A program made the translations under genes and the position numbers. Below are positions 8,665 through 17,239 of a DNA stretch of 64,000 nt, piece after piece. Within the stretch, counting starts at the first letter, position 1; every line of letters starts with the position of its first letter. Below the pieces are notes generated by a model that was given only the letters and a program-made list of their open reading frames with translations, was not told the DNA's origin and made no database searches. The DNA comes from Blastococcus saxobsidens (lineage in GTDB: Bacteria; Actinomycetota; Actinomycetes; Mycobacteriales; Geodermatophilaceae), in assembly GCF_002938435.1 (NCBI RefSeq), contig NZ_POQT01000003.1:156164-220163 (forward strand). Reading direction: 5' to 3'.

Positions 8665-8770
8665 ACCACTGGACGCCTGGCCGGTCCGGGTCCTCGGCAC
8701 CCGGGCTGGGAGGCCTCCGGAGGCGCTGGTAGTCTCTCTTCTCGGCGGTTACGAGGGAACTCGGACCCCG

Positions 8771-8859
8771 GGAGGCTTCGCCTAGTCCGGTCTATGGCGC
8801 CGCACTGCTAATGCGGTTTGGGTTAATCCCCATCCCGGGTTCAAATCCCGGAGCCTCCG
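8771..8859 (+). tRNA. tRNA-Ser (anticodon GCT)
   Basis: The acceptor arm GGAGGCT (8771-8777) pairs with AGCCTCC (8852-8858), with discriminator G at 8859. The anticodon loop reads CTGCTAA, so the anticodon is GCT, decoding AGC/AGU serine. A long variable arm between the anticodon arm and the T arm (CCCGGGTTCAAATCCCGG) is the type II feature of serine tRNAs. The CCA end is not encoded. A strong terminator follows at 8884-8921. Confidence 0.95.
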
Positions 8860-8883
8860 CGCTCGAGAACTCAACGCGTGAAC

Positions 8884-8921
8884 CGCAACCCGTGATCCGG
8901 TCCAGCCGGTCACGGGTTGCG
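8884..8921. terminator. Bidirectional hairpin terminator between tRNA-Ser and the ParB-like gene
   Basis: CGCAACCCGTGA (8884-8895) pairs perfectly with TCACGGGTTGCG (8910-8921), extended inside by CCGG/CCGG. There is no U-tract. It lies between a plus-strand tRNA and a minus-strand gene end, so it can serve both. Confidence 0.75.
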
Positions 8922-8923
8922 TG

Positions 8924-10429
8924 CTACTGGGTGGGGTGCCGGTCCCCGGCGAGCATCCTGAGGTAGCGGTCCGGGAGCCAGGTACCCCGTGCGAGCCCGA
9001 CGTCGGGCGTGAAGCCGCGCCAGTCGGGGAACCGGCCCTCCAGGTCGGAGGCGGGCGCGTCGACCGGGCGCCGTTCGGACATGACGAACGCCAACACGCG
9101 GACGTCGGTGGCCGCGTCCTTGCGCCGCCTCCGCCGCCAGCCGGTCCGCCGTTCCTCGGCGAGGGCGCGGGCGGCGGCCAGCCGGTGGTTCCCGTCGAGC
9201 ACCAGGCGCTGGGTCCGCCCGCCGGCGGTGACGACGTCGTACACCAGGACGCACACCGTGGCGATCTCCTGCTGGCGCAGCAGGTCGCGCAGGTTTGCGA
9301 TCGCCCGGCGGCGCATGCCGGCGGGGAGACCGCCGTGCCTCAGCAGCTCGGGGAAGCGGGGCAGGCCGGGACGGTCGACGACCGGATCATGGTGCGCGGC
9401 CTCGTCCAGGTCGTCGAACAGGACGTTGACCGGGTGCAACGGCGGCGGCATGTCGCTGACGTACCAGGGTGCGAGCCAGTGGTCGGTGCCGGAGAGGTCG
9501 CTCAGGACCACCCGGCAGGCGATCGCGTCCCCCGCGTCGAAGACCACGCGCCAGTCCTTCTTCACGGTGAGCTCGCGCCGGTAGAGGCAGGACAGCCGTT
9601 CCCGTCGGACGAGGAGTGCCTCGCCCTGCCGGTCGGCGTCGGCCGCCCCCTTCTCGGCCGCCGCTGTTCGCGCCGCCTGCTGCTCGGGGCTCTCGACGCC
9701 GTCCGGCCGGGTCTCCGGGGCCGGCGGGACCCCGTCCCAGACGCACCGGAGCACCTGGGGCCGTCCCGGGGGGAGGGGTGGGCGGTGCTGCTCGCGGACC
9801 TGGCGGCCTATCGACAAGGCGAAGGTGACGTTGTCGGCCAGCCGTGACAGATCGCCTCCCTGGCTCTCGGCGCGGCGTCCCAGTCCGGCCGCCACCTGCC
9901 GCGCCTCCGCGACGACTCCTTCCGCCCCGGCCGCGAGCTGGTTCCAGACGGACCGGGGGAGGGCGTCGGCGCGGGCGAAGGTGCCGAACGCCAGGTCGCT
10001 GAAGGCGTCCTCGATCGTCCGCAGGAGTGCGGACTGCTCGTCGGCGCTCGCGTTCGGATAGTGCTGGAGCGCGGCGCGGGCGTCGGCCGCGATCCGCAGG
10101 GCGTGCCGGTCGGAGCCGGCGAAACTGCGGGCGCTGCTCATGTGGAGAGCCCCAATCGTCGTCATCAGCTCGGCATCGGCGACCGCGCGGGCCCGGCGCT
10201 CGCCGTCCCGGCCCAGCACGTGCGCCAGGACGAAGAAGAGCAACCCGAGCAGCATCGAGATGATCAGCGCCGCCCAGTCGTCCCACAGCCACTGGTCGGC
10301 GTCGCGGTAGCGAGCGTAGAGCGCCACGCCGAGCGGCAGGACCACCGCGAGCAGCAGGATCAGCGCACCCACCGCAGCGGTGCTCCGCGTGCTGCGCCGG
10401 CGTCCCACGGAGCGCTCGCCCTCCACCAC
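8924..10429 (-). CDS. Two-helix membrane protein with C-terminal ParB/Srx-like domain
   Basis: About 501 residues when started at GTG 10429-10427, which has AGGAG twelve bases upstream; a longer frame would run into the divergent gene. Two membrane helices occur near residues 18-40 and 51-72, separated by a short loop rich in Asp/Trp (YRDADQWLWDDW). A long helical cytoplasmic region follows (Ala/Arg rich, residues about 75-320). The C-terminal part holds LVLDGNHRLAAARAL, the ParB-like GxHR nucleotide-binding motif, within a ParB/sulfiredoxin-like fold. The combination of membrane anchor and ParB-like enzyme is unusual; function unknown. Confidence 0.75.
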   Translation of the reverse strand: MVEGERSVGRRRSTRSTAAVGALILLLAVVLPLGVALYARYRDADQWLWDDWAALIISMLLGLLFFVLAHVLGRDGERRARAVADAELMTTIGALHMSSARSFAGSDRHALRIAADARAALQHYPNASADEQSALLRTIEDAFSDLAFGTFARADALPRSVWNQLAAGAEGVVAEARQVAAGLGRRAESQGGDLSRLADNVTFALSIGRQVREQHRPPLPPGRPQVLRCVWDGVPPAPETRPDGVESPEQQAARTAAAEKGAADADRQGEALLVRRERLSCLYRRELTVKKDWRVVFDAGDAIACRVVLSDLSGTDHWLAPWYVSDMPPPLHPVNVLFDDLDEAAHHDPVVDRPGLPRFPELLRHGGLPAGMRRRAIANLRDLLRQQEIATVCVLVYDVVTAGGRTQRLVLDGNHRLAAARALAEERRTGWRRRRRKDAATDVRVLAFVMSERRPVDAPASDLEGRFPDWRGFTPDVGLARGTWLPDRYLRMLAGDRHPTQ

Positions 10430-10446
10430 GATGCCCGAGCGCTCCT

Positions 10447-11505
10447 GTGTGCCGGTTCCGCAACGACCCCGGCGCACTACCCGTCGTCGCTGCCCCGAAC
10501 CGCAAGCGCCGGCCGCCTAGACTCCGGCGCATCGAACGCCACCGTCCAGCGGCCCCAGGCAGCATCCCGCCCGATCTCGCCGCGGCGCTGGCCGGACAGC
10601 GCGCAGCGGTCGCGGCGTCCGGGACGGACGACCTGGCGGCCCTCGACGCGGCTCTCGGTGTCCTGCCCGGTCTGCTCGTCGATCTCGGGCTCGGGACCTT
10701 CCTCGGTGCGCTCGCCGACTTCAAGCCTCGCCTGGTGCTGCGGTTCCGCCGCGATCCGGCCGGGCGTCCCACCGGCGTGGGCGACGACGTCGTGCTCAAG
10801 GTGTACGGCGACAGGCCGCGGGGAGAAGGGCCGCTGCTGCAGCTCTGGCACGGCCTCGGGGTGCCCACGCCGCGTGTCCGGTCCGGGGAGCGCGGCGGTT
10901 GCAGCTGGCTGCTCCTCGAGCACCTCCCGCTGCGGCCGGTGCGCGTCCCCGACCGCGCCTCCCGGCTCGCGCTGACGCGGGAGGTGGCGGCACACGGAAC
11001 CGTGATGCACCGCCCTGCGCCGCGGCTGGACGCGGTCCTGCGGCCGCTCCCAGCCGTCATGGTGCCGCGGTGGACCTCCGCCGTCGCCGTGCTGGCGGCC
11101 GCCGGTCACGAGGTCGCGCCACACCAGCGGGCGGCTGTGCTGCCGGCGTACGGGGCCGGCCCGTCCCGCCCGCTGCACGGTGACCTCGGCCTGCCCAACC
11201 TCGCCCGAGGACCAGGCGGGCGTCTGGTCCTCTACGACGCGTCCGCGCTGGCAGGGCCCGCGGCCTTCGATGCGGCGCGGTGGTCGGCCCGACTGGCCGG
11301 CGACGACCTCGGTCCCGAGGAGCTGCTGCACGTCTGGTCGGAGCACGAGCCGCTGGAGCACGGCTGCATGGCGACACGGCTGCTCGGCGCCGAGTGCCTG
11401 CTCGAGGCCGGATCGCGCCTGGTGGTAGCGGCCCAGGATCCCGATGCGGCCCCGCCTCCCGCGATCGACGTCCTGCTCGACGCGGCCGCCCGGCTTCTCA
11501 CCTGA
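10447..11505 (+). CDS. Aminoglycoside phosphotransferase (APH)-like protein
   Basis: Up to 352 residues. PLHGDLGLPNLARG is the APH/choline-kinase catalytic loop (HGDxxxxN), followed by LVLYDASALAGPAAFD at the metal-binding position, where the usual D-x-D is altered to YDAS. A nucleotide-site Lys may be that in VVLKVYGD. The start is doubtful: GTG 10447 gives an Arg-rich N-terminus and lies only 17 bases from the divergent gene; no later ATG/GTG occurs before the kinase-like core is entered, so a CTG or leaderless start is possible. It may be a small-molecule kinase, not necessarily a resistance enzyme. Confidence 0.7.
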   Translation: MCRFRNDPGALPVVAAPNRKRRPPRLRRIERHRPAAPGSIPPDLAAALAGQRAAVAASGTDDLAALDAALGVLPGLLVDLGLGTFLGALADFKPRLVLRFRRDPAGRPTGVGDDVVLKVYGDRPRGEGPLLQLWHGLGVPTPRVRSGERGGCSWLLLEHLPLRPVRVPDRASRLALTREVAAHGTVMHRPAPRLDAVLRPLPAVMVPRWTSAVAVLAAAGHEVAPHQRAAVLPAYGAGPSRPLHGDLGLPNLARGPGGRLVLYDASALAGPAAFDAARWSARLAGDDLGPEELLHVWSEHEPLEHGCMATRLLGAECLLEAGSRLVVAAQDPDAAPPPAIDVLLDAAARLLT

Positions 11506-11546
11506 ACGACCGCCGAACCCCCGACAGGTGCCTGGATCGGACCCGG

Positions 11547-11552
11547 TACACT
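11547..11552 (+). promoter_or_regulatory. Probable -10 box of the tRNA-Arg gene
   Basis: TACACT at 11547-11552 lies 26 bases before the mature tRNA end, followed by a T-rich stretch (CTTTTTCC). No good -35 consensus is visible, common in actinobacterial stable-RNA promoters. Confidence 0.45.
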
Positions 11553-11577
11553 TTTTCCGTGCCGCTCGCGCGGTGCC

Positions 11578-11650
11578 GCACCCGTAGCTCAACGGATAGA
11601 GCATCTGACTACGGATCAGAAGGTTAGGGGTTCGAATCCCTTCGGGTGCA
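11578..11650 (+). tRNA. tRNA-Arg (anticodon ACG)
   Basis: A 73-base cloverleaf: acceptor GCACCCG (11578-11584) pairs with CGGGTGC (11643-11649), discriminator A. The anticodon stem TCTGA/TCAGA encloses CTACGGA, so the anticodon is ACG (inosine-modified, decodes CGU/CGC/CGA). The T arm is AGGGGTTCGAATCCCTT. CCA is not encoded. Confidence 0.95.
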
Positions 11651-11669
11651 CGTCTGGTTGAGACACCGA

Positions 11670-11703
11670 GCGGCCCCGCACTTCGACGGAAGTGCGGGGC
11701 CGC
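11670..11703 (+). terminator. Strong hairpin terminator after tRNA-Arg
   Basis: GCGGCCCCGCACTTC (11670-11684) pairs without mismatch to GAAGTGCGGGGCCGC (11689-11703) around a GACG loop, followed by TTCGTCGT. It lies 20 bases after the tRNA. Confidence 0.85.
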
Positions 11704-11942
11704 TTCGTCGTCCGCACCCTGCCGCTCCGCTCCCCCGGCTGTGTGGGGGCGTTGTGCGTGCTCCCGGACTCCTGCAGTGACCCCTGAGCGGAGGCGCGAC
11801 TTCCGGAGCGGAGCCGGCCGGCCACTTTGCGATCGCGTGACAGAGCGGCCGTCGGGGTGACGTGCCCATCTGGATCGGGCACGACGGAAGTCGGCCTCGC
11901 TGCGCGCGGGCGCCACCGCTGCCGTCTGCGCCGAGGAGTTCC

Positions 11943-14645
11943 GTGCCATCCCGCCCCACCATCGACGGCCTGCCGCTGCCCGGCATCGAGCAGGCCACGG
12001 GGGCGGTGGCACCACGTCGTCGGCCGGGGGTCCTGGGGCGCCTGGCGCTGGCGGTCGTGCTGGCGGGTGCCCTGCTGGCCGCGCTCTTCGCGCCGGTCCT
12101 GGGCGGTGCCTCCTTCCTCACCCAGCAGGGTGCCGGCCTGCTGCGCCCGATGGCCGACGCCGACGTGCTCGACCGCACCCCGCCCGGCAACACCCGCATC
12201 CTCGCCGCCGACGGCTCGCTGATCGCCGAGCTCTACCGCCGCAACCGCACCGTGGTGCCCGGCGACGCGATCGCCCCGGTGATGAAGGACGCCCTCGTCG
12301 CGATCGAGGACAGCCGCTTCTTCTCCCACGAGGGCGTCGACGGCAAGGGACTGCTCCGGGCGCTCGTCCGCAACCTCTCCGCCGGTGAGGTGGTCGAGGG
12401 CGGTTCCACGCTCACCCAGCAGCTGGTCAAGCAGATCCGGCTCCAGTCGGCCGACGACCCCGACGCGCGGCAGGCGGCGACCGACCAGAGCGTCGGCCGC
12501 AAGCTCCGCGAGGCGCAGCTCGCCCTCGCGCTGGAGGAGCGCTACAGCAAGGACGAGATCCTCACCCGCTACCTCAACCGCGTGTACTTCGGCGCCGGTG
12601 CCTACGGCGTGGCCGCCGCCGCCGAGACGTACTTCGGCGTGACGCCCGACGCCCTCACCCTCGCCCAGGCCGCCACCCTCGCCGGGCTGGTGCAGAGCCC
12701 GACCCGGTACGACCCGTTCGTCGCCCCCGAGCGGGCCACCGAGCGGCGCGACGTCGTCCTCGCCCGGATGGCCGAGCTCGGCATGGCCGACCCGGCCGCC
12801 GTCGAGGAGGCACGTAGCGCCCCCGTCCTCCTCACCCCGGGGGAGGGACCGCCGCGCGGTTGCCGCGAGGCGCGCATCGGCGGCTTCTTCTGCGACTACG
12901 TGCTCGACCACCTCACCGGCACGCTCGGCCTCGACCGGGAGCAGCTGGAGACCGGCGGCTTCACCGTGGAGACGACGCTGGACCCGGTCGTGCAGCGAGC
13001 CGGCGACGCCGCCGTACTGCAGACCCTCGACCTGGGCGACCCGCGCGCCGGCATCTACACCGCCGTCGAGCCCGGCACCGGGCGGGTGCTGGCCATGTCG
13101 GTCAACCGGATCTTCGGTGTCGCCGAGGGCGACCCGGCGCGGACGACGGTGGACCTCAACGTCGTGGCCGGCCAGGGCGCGGGCTCCACCTACAAGGTGT
13201 TCACCGCCGCCGCGGCGCTCGAGCAGGGCATCGGGCTGGACCACCGGATCACGACGTCGGACCCCTACGTGTCCACGGTCTACCGCGACGGCGACGGCCC
13301 CTACGACGTCGAGAACGCCGGCCGCTACCCGCGCACGCTGGACATGGAGGAGGCGCTCTACAGGTCCTCCAACACCTACTTCCTGGCGCTGGAGGACCAG
13401 CTCGGCAGCGTCGAGGGGCCGGTGCGCATGGCCCAGCGGCTGGGGCTGCGGTCGCTGGACCCCGTCGCCGACCGGGTGAGCGCGGAGAACCGGGGCTCGT
13501 TCACCTTCGGCGCCGAGCGCACCAGCCCCCTGCACCTGGCCAACGCCTACGCCACGCTCGCCGCCGGCGGCACGCGGTGCGAGCCCTCGCCCGTCCACCG
13601 GGTCCTCGACCGCGACGGCGAGCCGCTGCTGGACGACGAGGGCCGCCCGCTGGGCGAGCCGCGGTGTGAGGCCGACGTGGTCGCGCCCGGCCTGGCGCAC
13701 ACCCTCTCGCAGGCGCTGCGCAAGGACGTCGAGCCCGGCTTCCCGGGGCAGACCGGCCGCCGCGCCCACGTGCCCGGGCACCAGATCGCCGGGAAGACCG
13801 GCACCACGCAGAACAACTACTCGGTCACCTTCGTCGGGTACACGCCCGAGCTGGCGGCCAGCGTGATGGTCTACGACCCGGTCCGCAACCAGGACGTCGG
13901 CGGCTTCGGCGGCGGCATGCCGGCCCAGATCTGGCACGACGCCATGCAGCCGGTGCTCGGCGCCCGGACCCCCGTGCCCTTCCCGCCGGCCGACCCGCAG
14001 TACGTGGCGGGCACCCTCGAGACGGTCCCCGCCGGCTGCGCCCGCCGGTCCGTCGACCGGTGCCGCACCCTGCTCGGCGCCCGCGACCTGGCCGCCTCCG
14101 TCGTGCCGGTCGACAGCGCGCTGGCACCCGGCGCGGTCGTGTCGGTGGACCCGGGGCCGGGCACGCTGGTGCAGACCGACCGCGCCGTGACGGTGTTCGT
14201 CAGCAACGGCGCTCGGTGGACGCCGCCGCGTCCCGAGCCCGAGCCCGAGCCCGAGCCGGCGCCCGCACCGGCCCCTGCATCCGCGCCGTCCCCGGAGCCG
14301 ACGCCGGAACCGACCCCTGCGCCGTCCCCGGAACCGACGCCGGAACCGACCCCTGCGCCATCCCCGGAACCGACACCGGAACCGACCCCTGCGCCGACGC
14401 CGACGCGCACTCCTGAGCCGGCTCCGGAGCCGTCACCCAGTCCCGAGCCCACGCAGGAGCCGGAGCCCACGCAGGAGCCGGAGCCCACGCAGGAGCCGGA
14501 GCCCACGCAGGAGCCGGAGCCCACGCAGGAGCCGGAGCCCACGCAGGAGCCGGAGCCGACGCAGGAGCCGGAGCCCACACAGGAACCGGCACCCACCGCG
14601 GAGCCCGCACCGACGGCGGAACCCACGTCGAGCACGGCGGAGTAG
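11943..14645 (+). CDS. Class A penicillin-binding protein with PASTA-like domain and Pro-rich repeat tail
   Basis: About 900 residues; GTG 11943 is chosen because GAGGAG sits four bases before it. One membrane helix (near 40-62) precedes a GT51 peptidoglycan glycosyltransferase ([13 protein letters not shown] near 118-130; [12 protein letters not shown]). The transpeptidase has GSTYK (active Ser near 414), SSN (near 474) and KTGTT (near 617). After it comes one PASTA-like domain ([19 protein letters not shown]), then about 140 residues of Pro/Glu/Thr repeats probably crossing or binding the cell wall. It polymerises and crosslinks peptidoglycan at the outer membrane face. TAG is its stop codon. 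Confidence 0.93.
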   Translation: MPSRPTIDGLPLPGIEQATGAVAPRRRPGVLGRLALAVVLAGALLAALFAPVLGGASFLTQQGAGLLRPMADADVLDRTPPGNTRILAADGSLIAELYRRNRTVVPGDAIAPVMKDALVAIEDSRFFSHEGVDGKGLLRALVRNLSAGEVVEGGSTLTQQLVKQIRLQSADDPDARQAATDQSVGRKLREAQLALALEERYSKDEILTRYLNRVYFGAGAYGVAAAAETYFGVTPDALTLAQAATLAGLVQSPTRYDPFVAPERATERRDVVLARMAELGMADPAAVEEARSAPVLLTPGEGPPRGCREARIGGFFCDYVLDHLTGTLGLDREQLETGGFTVETTLDPVVQRAGDAAVLQTLDLGDPRAGIYTAVEPGTGRVLAMSVNRIFGVAEGDPARTTVDLNVVAGQGAGSTYKVFTAAAALEQGIGLDHRITTSDPYVSTVYRDGDGPYDVENAGRYPRTLDMEEALYRSSNTYFLALEDQLGSVEGPVRMAQRLGLRSLDPVADRVSAENRGSFTFGAERTSPLHLANAYATLAAGGTRCEPSPVHRVLDRDGEPLLDDEGRPLGEPRCEADVVAPGLAHTLSQALRKDVEPGFPGQTGRRAHVPGHQIAGKTGTTQNNYSVTFVGYTPELAASVMVYDPVRNQDVGGFGGGMPAQIWHDAMQPVLGARTPVPFPPADPQYVAGTLETVPAGCARRSVDRCRTLLGARDLAASVVPVDSALAPGAVVSVDPGPGTLVQTDRAVTVFVSNGARWTPPRPEPEPEPEPAPAPAPASAPSPEPTPEPTPAPSPEPTPEPTPAPSPEPTPEPTPAPTPTRTPEPAPEPSPSPEPTQEPEPTQEPEPTQEPEPTQEPEPTQEPEPTQEPEPTQEPEPTQEPAPTAEPAPTAEPTSSTAE
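14286..14393 (+). repeat. 36-bp tandem repeat (three copies) in the PBP tail
   Basis: Three near-identical 36-base units (14286-14321, 14322-14357, 14358-14393), each coding for [12 protein letters not shown]. Differences are mostly synonymous (GAG/GAA, CCG/CCA), which indicates recent expansion under in-frame constraint. Confidence 0.85.
14451..14594 (+). repeat. 18-bp tandem repeat (eight copies) in the PBP tail
   Basis: Eight 18-base units starting at 14451, each coding for TQEPEP; the first six are identical (ACGCAGGAGCCGGAGCCC) and the last two have diverged slightly. Copy number is likely to vary by slippage between strains, changing tail length in steps of six residues. Confidence 0.9.
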
Positions 14646-14903
14646 GTGTGGGGGCGGGGGGCCGGTTCTGACGGTCTGGCCGCGTTGGTCGGTCTACCCA
14701 GCGATGGGTAGCCACTCGGTCCCGGCTACCCCCGCCCGGGGCCTACTGTGACCCAGGCCACTCCGTGGCGTCAAGACGACGCCGGGGTGTCGCACGCGCG
14801 CCGATCGGCGAGTCGGCGGGACAGCCGACGAGCGGGCACACATGACATTTCCTATAAGATCGGCCCTCCCCGTGCCCCCGTGACCGCTGGAAAGGACGAG
14901 CCT

Positions 14904-15314
14904 GTGTTCTCGAACGTGCTCATCGCCCTCAAGGAAGACCTCGATCGGGAGCCACTCATCGAGCTCGCCAAGCGGGCGGCCGCTCCGGACGCGCGCCTGC
15001 ACCTGCTGACCCTCATCAAGGTCGCGGCCAACGAGGACGGCGTCCGCCGGCTGAAGTCCGCCGAGCAGGCCCTGGAGGGCCGGGCCGACACCCTGCGCGC
15101 AGAGGGCTACGACGCGTCCTTCGAGGTCGGGATCGTCGTCGTGGCCGCAGCCATGGACATCGCGCGGATCGCCGAGGAGCGCGGAGTGGACCTCATGGTC
15201 ATCGGCCTCGCGAAGCGCTCGCGCGTCGGCAAGGCGCTGGTCGGCAGTGACGCGCAGCGGGTCCTGCTGGGCGCGACCTGCCCGGTTCTGGTGACGCACC
15301 TCTACGAGCGGTGA
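14904..15314 (+). CDS. Universal stress protein family (UspA-like)
   Basis: A 136-residue single Usp domain. GTG 14904 is chosen since GGAAAGGA lies seven bases upstream and the protein then begins FSNVLIALKED, the usual first strand. The C-terminal VDLMVIGLAKRSRVGKALVGSDAQRVL carries a variant of the G-2x-G-9x-G(S/T) nucleotide loop; LAKRS replaces the usual GxxG(R)G pattern, so ATP binding may be altered. It overlaps no gene and is followed four bases later by the lyase gene, suggesting co-transcription. Confidence 0.85.
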   Translation: MFSNVLIALKEDLDREPLIELAKRAAAPDARLHLLTLIKVAANEDGVRRLKSAEQALEGRADTLRAEGYDASFEVGIVVVAAAMDIARIAEERGVDLMVIGLAKRSRVGKALVGSDAQRVLLGATCPVLVTHLYER

Positions 15315-15318
15315 CGCC

Positions 15319-16248
15319 GTGACCCGGCCGCTGGGTCCCGGGGCCGTGAATCCGCGCGTCGCGCTGCGCGAGCTGCTCTCGCGCCCGGGCATCCGCCAGG
15401 TGCCGGGCGTGTACGACGGCATCACCGCCCGGCTGGCCGAGCAAGCCGGCTTTCCGGCGCTCTTCGTGACCGGCAACGGGCTCGCCGCGGCACTGCTCGG
15501 TGCTCCCGACGTCGGTCTGGTGACGATGACCGAGAGCCTCTCGGCCGCCCGGGGGGTGGCCGGTGCTGTCGAGGTGCCGGTCATCCACGACGCGGACACC
15601 GGCTACGGCGGCGCTCTGAACGTGGTCAGGACCGTCCGCGAGGCCGAGGCCGCCGGTCTGGCGGGCGTCACGCTCGAGGATCAGGTCACCCCGAAACGGT
15701 GCGGGATCCTCGACGCGCCGCCCGCTGTCGTCCCGCAGGAGGAGTTCCTCGCCAGGGTGCGGGCGGCCGTGTGGGCGCGCCGCGACGGCCTGGTGGTCAT
15801 CGCCCGAACCGACGCGATGCGTGGTCTGGGCCTGGACGCGGCGATCGAGCGCTGTCGGCTGGCGGTGGACAGCGGTGCCGACGCGGTCATGGTCGTCGGG
15901 CTGGCGGAGCTGTCCCAGGTCCGCAGGGTCGCCACCGAGGTGGATGCACCGCTGGTCGTGCTGGTGCACGACTCCGGCGGGCTGTCCGACTGCTCACCCA
16001 CCGACCTCGGGGCGGCCGGCGCCGCCCTCGCCGTCCATCCCGGCACGGTGCGCGCCGCGGTCGTGGCCGCGGCCGGACGGGCGCTGCGCGCGCTGCGCGC
16101 CGACGGGACCAGCGTCGCCGTCCGCGGCGATCTGGCCACCGCGGCGGAGTGGAACGAGGTGACGGCCGTGGCCGCACACCTGGAGATGGAGCGGCGCTTC
16201 CTGGACGCCGGTGGCCTCCCGGCCGACGTCACGGGAACAGGGCGGTGA
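15319..16248 (+). CDS. PEP mutase / isocitrate lyase superfamily C-C lyase
   Basis: A 309-residue TIM-barrel enzyme. DADTGYGGALNV (near 92-103) supplies the Mg2+-binding Asp pair, and LEDQVTPKRCG (near 118-128) is the active-site loop with the KRCG signature of 2-methylisocitrate lyase, oxaloacetate decarboxylase and 2,3-dimethylmalate lyase. The His that normally follows KRCG is replaced by Ile, which suggests a substrate other than methylisocitrate. Start GTG 15319, four bases after the usp stop. Its 3' end overlaps the convergent MaoC gene by 20 bases. It fits the surrounding di/tricarboxylate catabolic region; exact substrate unknown. Confidence 0.85.
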   Translation: MTRPLGPGAVNPRVALRELLSRPGIRQVPGVYDGITARLAEQAGFPALFVTGNGLAAALLGAPDVGLVTMTESLSAARGVAGAVEVPVIHDADTGYGGALNVVRTVREAEAAGLAGVTLEDQVTPKRCGILDAPPAVVPQEEFLARVRAAVWARRDGLVVIARTDAMRGLGLDAAIERCRLAVDSGADAVMVVGLAELSQVRRVATEVDAPLVVLVHDSGGLSDCSPTDLGAAGAALAVHPGTVRAAVVAAAGRALRALRADGTSVAVRGDLATAAEWNEVTAVAAHLEMERRFLDAGGLPADVTGTGR

Positions 16249-17239
16249 AGCGCCAGTCCAGGACCGGGCGGGGTTCCTCGCCGGGGACGGACCGGGCCGT
16301 CACGCGGGACCGGAGGTCGACCGCCCGCCCGGCGGGCAGCTGACGCGTGCCCTCCACGTCGACGACGCTGGCGAGCGTGTCCCCCTCGCGCACCGGACCC
16401 AGGTGGTCGCAGTGCCGCCAGGACAGCACGGTGAGGATGTCGGGGAAGGCTCGGGTCACCTGGCTCAGTGCGACGCCGATGGTGTGGCCGCCGTAGACCA
16501 GCCGGCCCGAGGCGCTGGACGCGTCGTCGTGGTGCGCCCGGGCGACGTTCAGGGTCAGTCGGGCCAGCTCGGGGGCGCTGGAGACGACGTCGCCGCCGGT
16601 GACCGACCACGCCCGACCGGCCTCGAGGAGGGAGCCGGGCGCCGCGCCGTACAGGTCTCCGACCGCCGCGAGGTCCCAGCCCCACGCGCCCGGGTCGGCG
16701 GCGACGGCGTCGGTGCCGACCAGGGCCAGGTCGTCGGCGGCACCGGTGCGGACGCCCTGGTCGCGCAGCGGCAACATCGCGCAGCGCCAGTAGTCCAGGA
16801 CGGGGCGCCCCTCCTGGTCGCTGGTGGTGATCCGCAGGGCGGCCAGGCCGGTCGCCGGCCGGCCCTCGCGGACGGTGTTCTGGCGCAGGGCCACCACCTC
16901 CGTGCGGCTGTAGAGGGTGTCGCCCAGGGAGGGCAGCCGCCGGAAGGCGAGCCCCCGGTAGAAGAGGTTGGCCACCACGTGGTGGGTGACCGACGTCGAC
17001 TGGCCGATGGAGACGTCCCAGACCAGGGACGGCGCGGCCGGCGGCCGGTCCTGCCCGGTCACGCGGCGGCCGAACTCGTGGTCCAGCGCGATCCGCAGCC
17101 GGTCGCCCACGATCGACTGGTGGGTGGCGGCCAGCCCCTCGGTCAGCGTCAGGCCCGACGCATTGTGCAGGACCTGCCCGACGCGCAGCTCCTCGAACCA
17201 GGGGCCCTCCGCCGTCAACCGCTCGTCCACCGTGCTCAC
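16229..17239 (-). CDS. Double-hotdog MaoC-type hydratase (mesaconyl-/itaconyl-CoA hydratase-like)
   Basis: A 336-residue protein, about the length of mesaconyl-CoA (2-methylfumaryl-CoA) hydratases, with two hotdog halves. The second half carries RLVYGGHTIGVALSQV, the His-containing hydratase motif of this group; the first half has GDTLYSRTEV and the SVTHHVVANLFYRGLAFR region. It should add water to an unsaturated C5 dicarboxyl-CoA such as mesaconyl- or itaconyl-CoA. GTG 17239 overlaps the stop of the CitE-type gene (GTGA, four bases) so the lyase and hydratase are translationally coupled. GGAGGACGGAGC precedes the start. Confidence 0.85.
   Translation of the reverse strand: MSTVDERLTAEGPWFEELRVGQVLHNASGLTLTEGLAATHQSIVGDRLRIALDHEFGRRVTGQDRPPAAPSLVWDVSIGQSTSVTHHVVANLFYRGLAFRRLPSLGDTLYSRTEVVALRQNTVREGRPATGLAALRITTSDQEGRPVLDYWRCAMLPLRDQGVRTGAADDLALVGTDAVAADPGAWGWDLAAVGDLYGAAPGSLLEAGRAWSVTGGDVVSSAPELARLTLNVARAHHDDASSASGRLVYGGHTIGVALSQVTRAFPDILTVLSWRHCDHLGPVREGDTLASVVDVEGTRQLPAGRAVDLRSRVTARSVPGEEPRPVLDWRFTALFP

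Noticed and set aside
11616..13937. A 773-codon open frame on the minus strand
   Set aside because: It is the complement of the penicillin-binding protein, whose motifs (EDSRFF, STYK, KTGTT) prove the plus strand is coding; it also crosses the tRNA-Arg gene.
14240..14640. The repeat block as a possible CRISPR array
   Set aside because: Units are contiguous with no spacers and keep the PBP reading frame; no cas genes are present in the window.
14200..14715. Minus-strand Ala/Pro repeat frames opposite the PBP tail
   Set aside because: They only mirror the tandem repeats; any repeat unit without stops in all frames gives such shadows.
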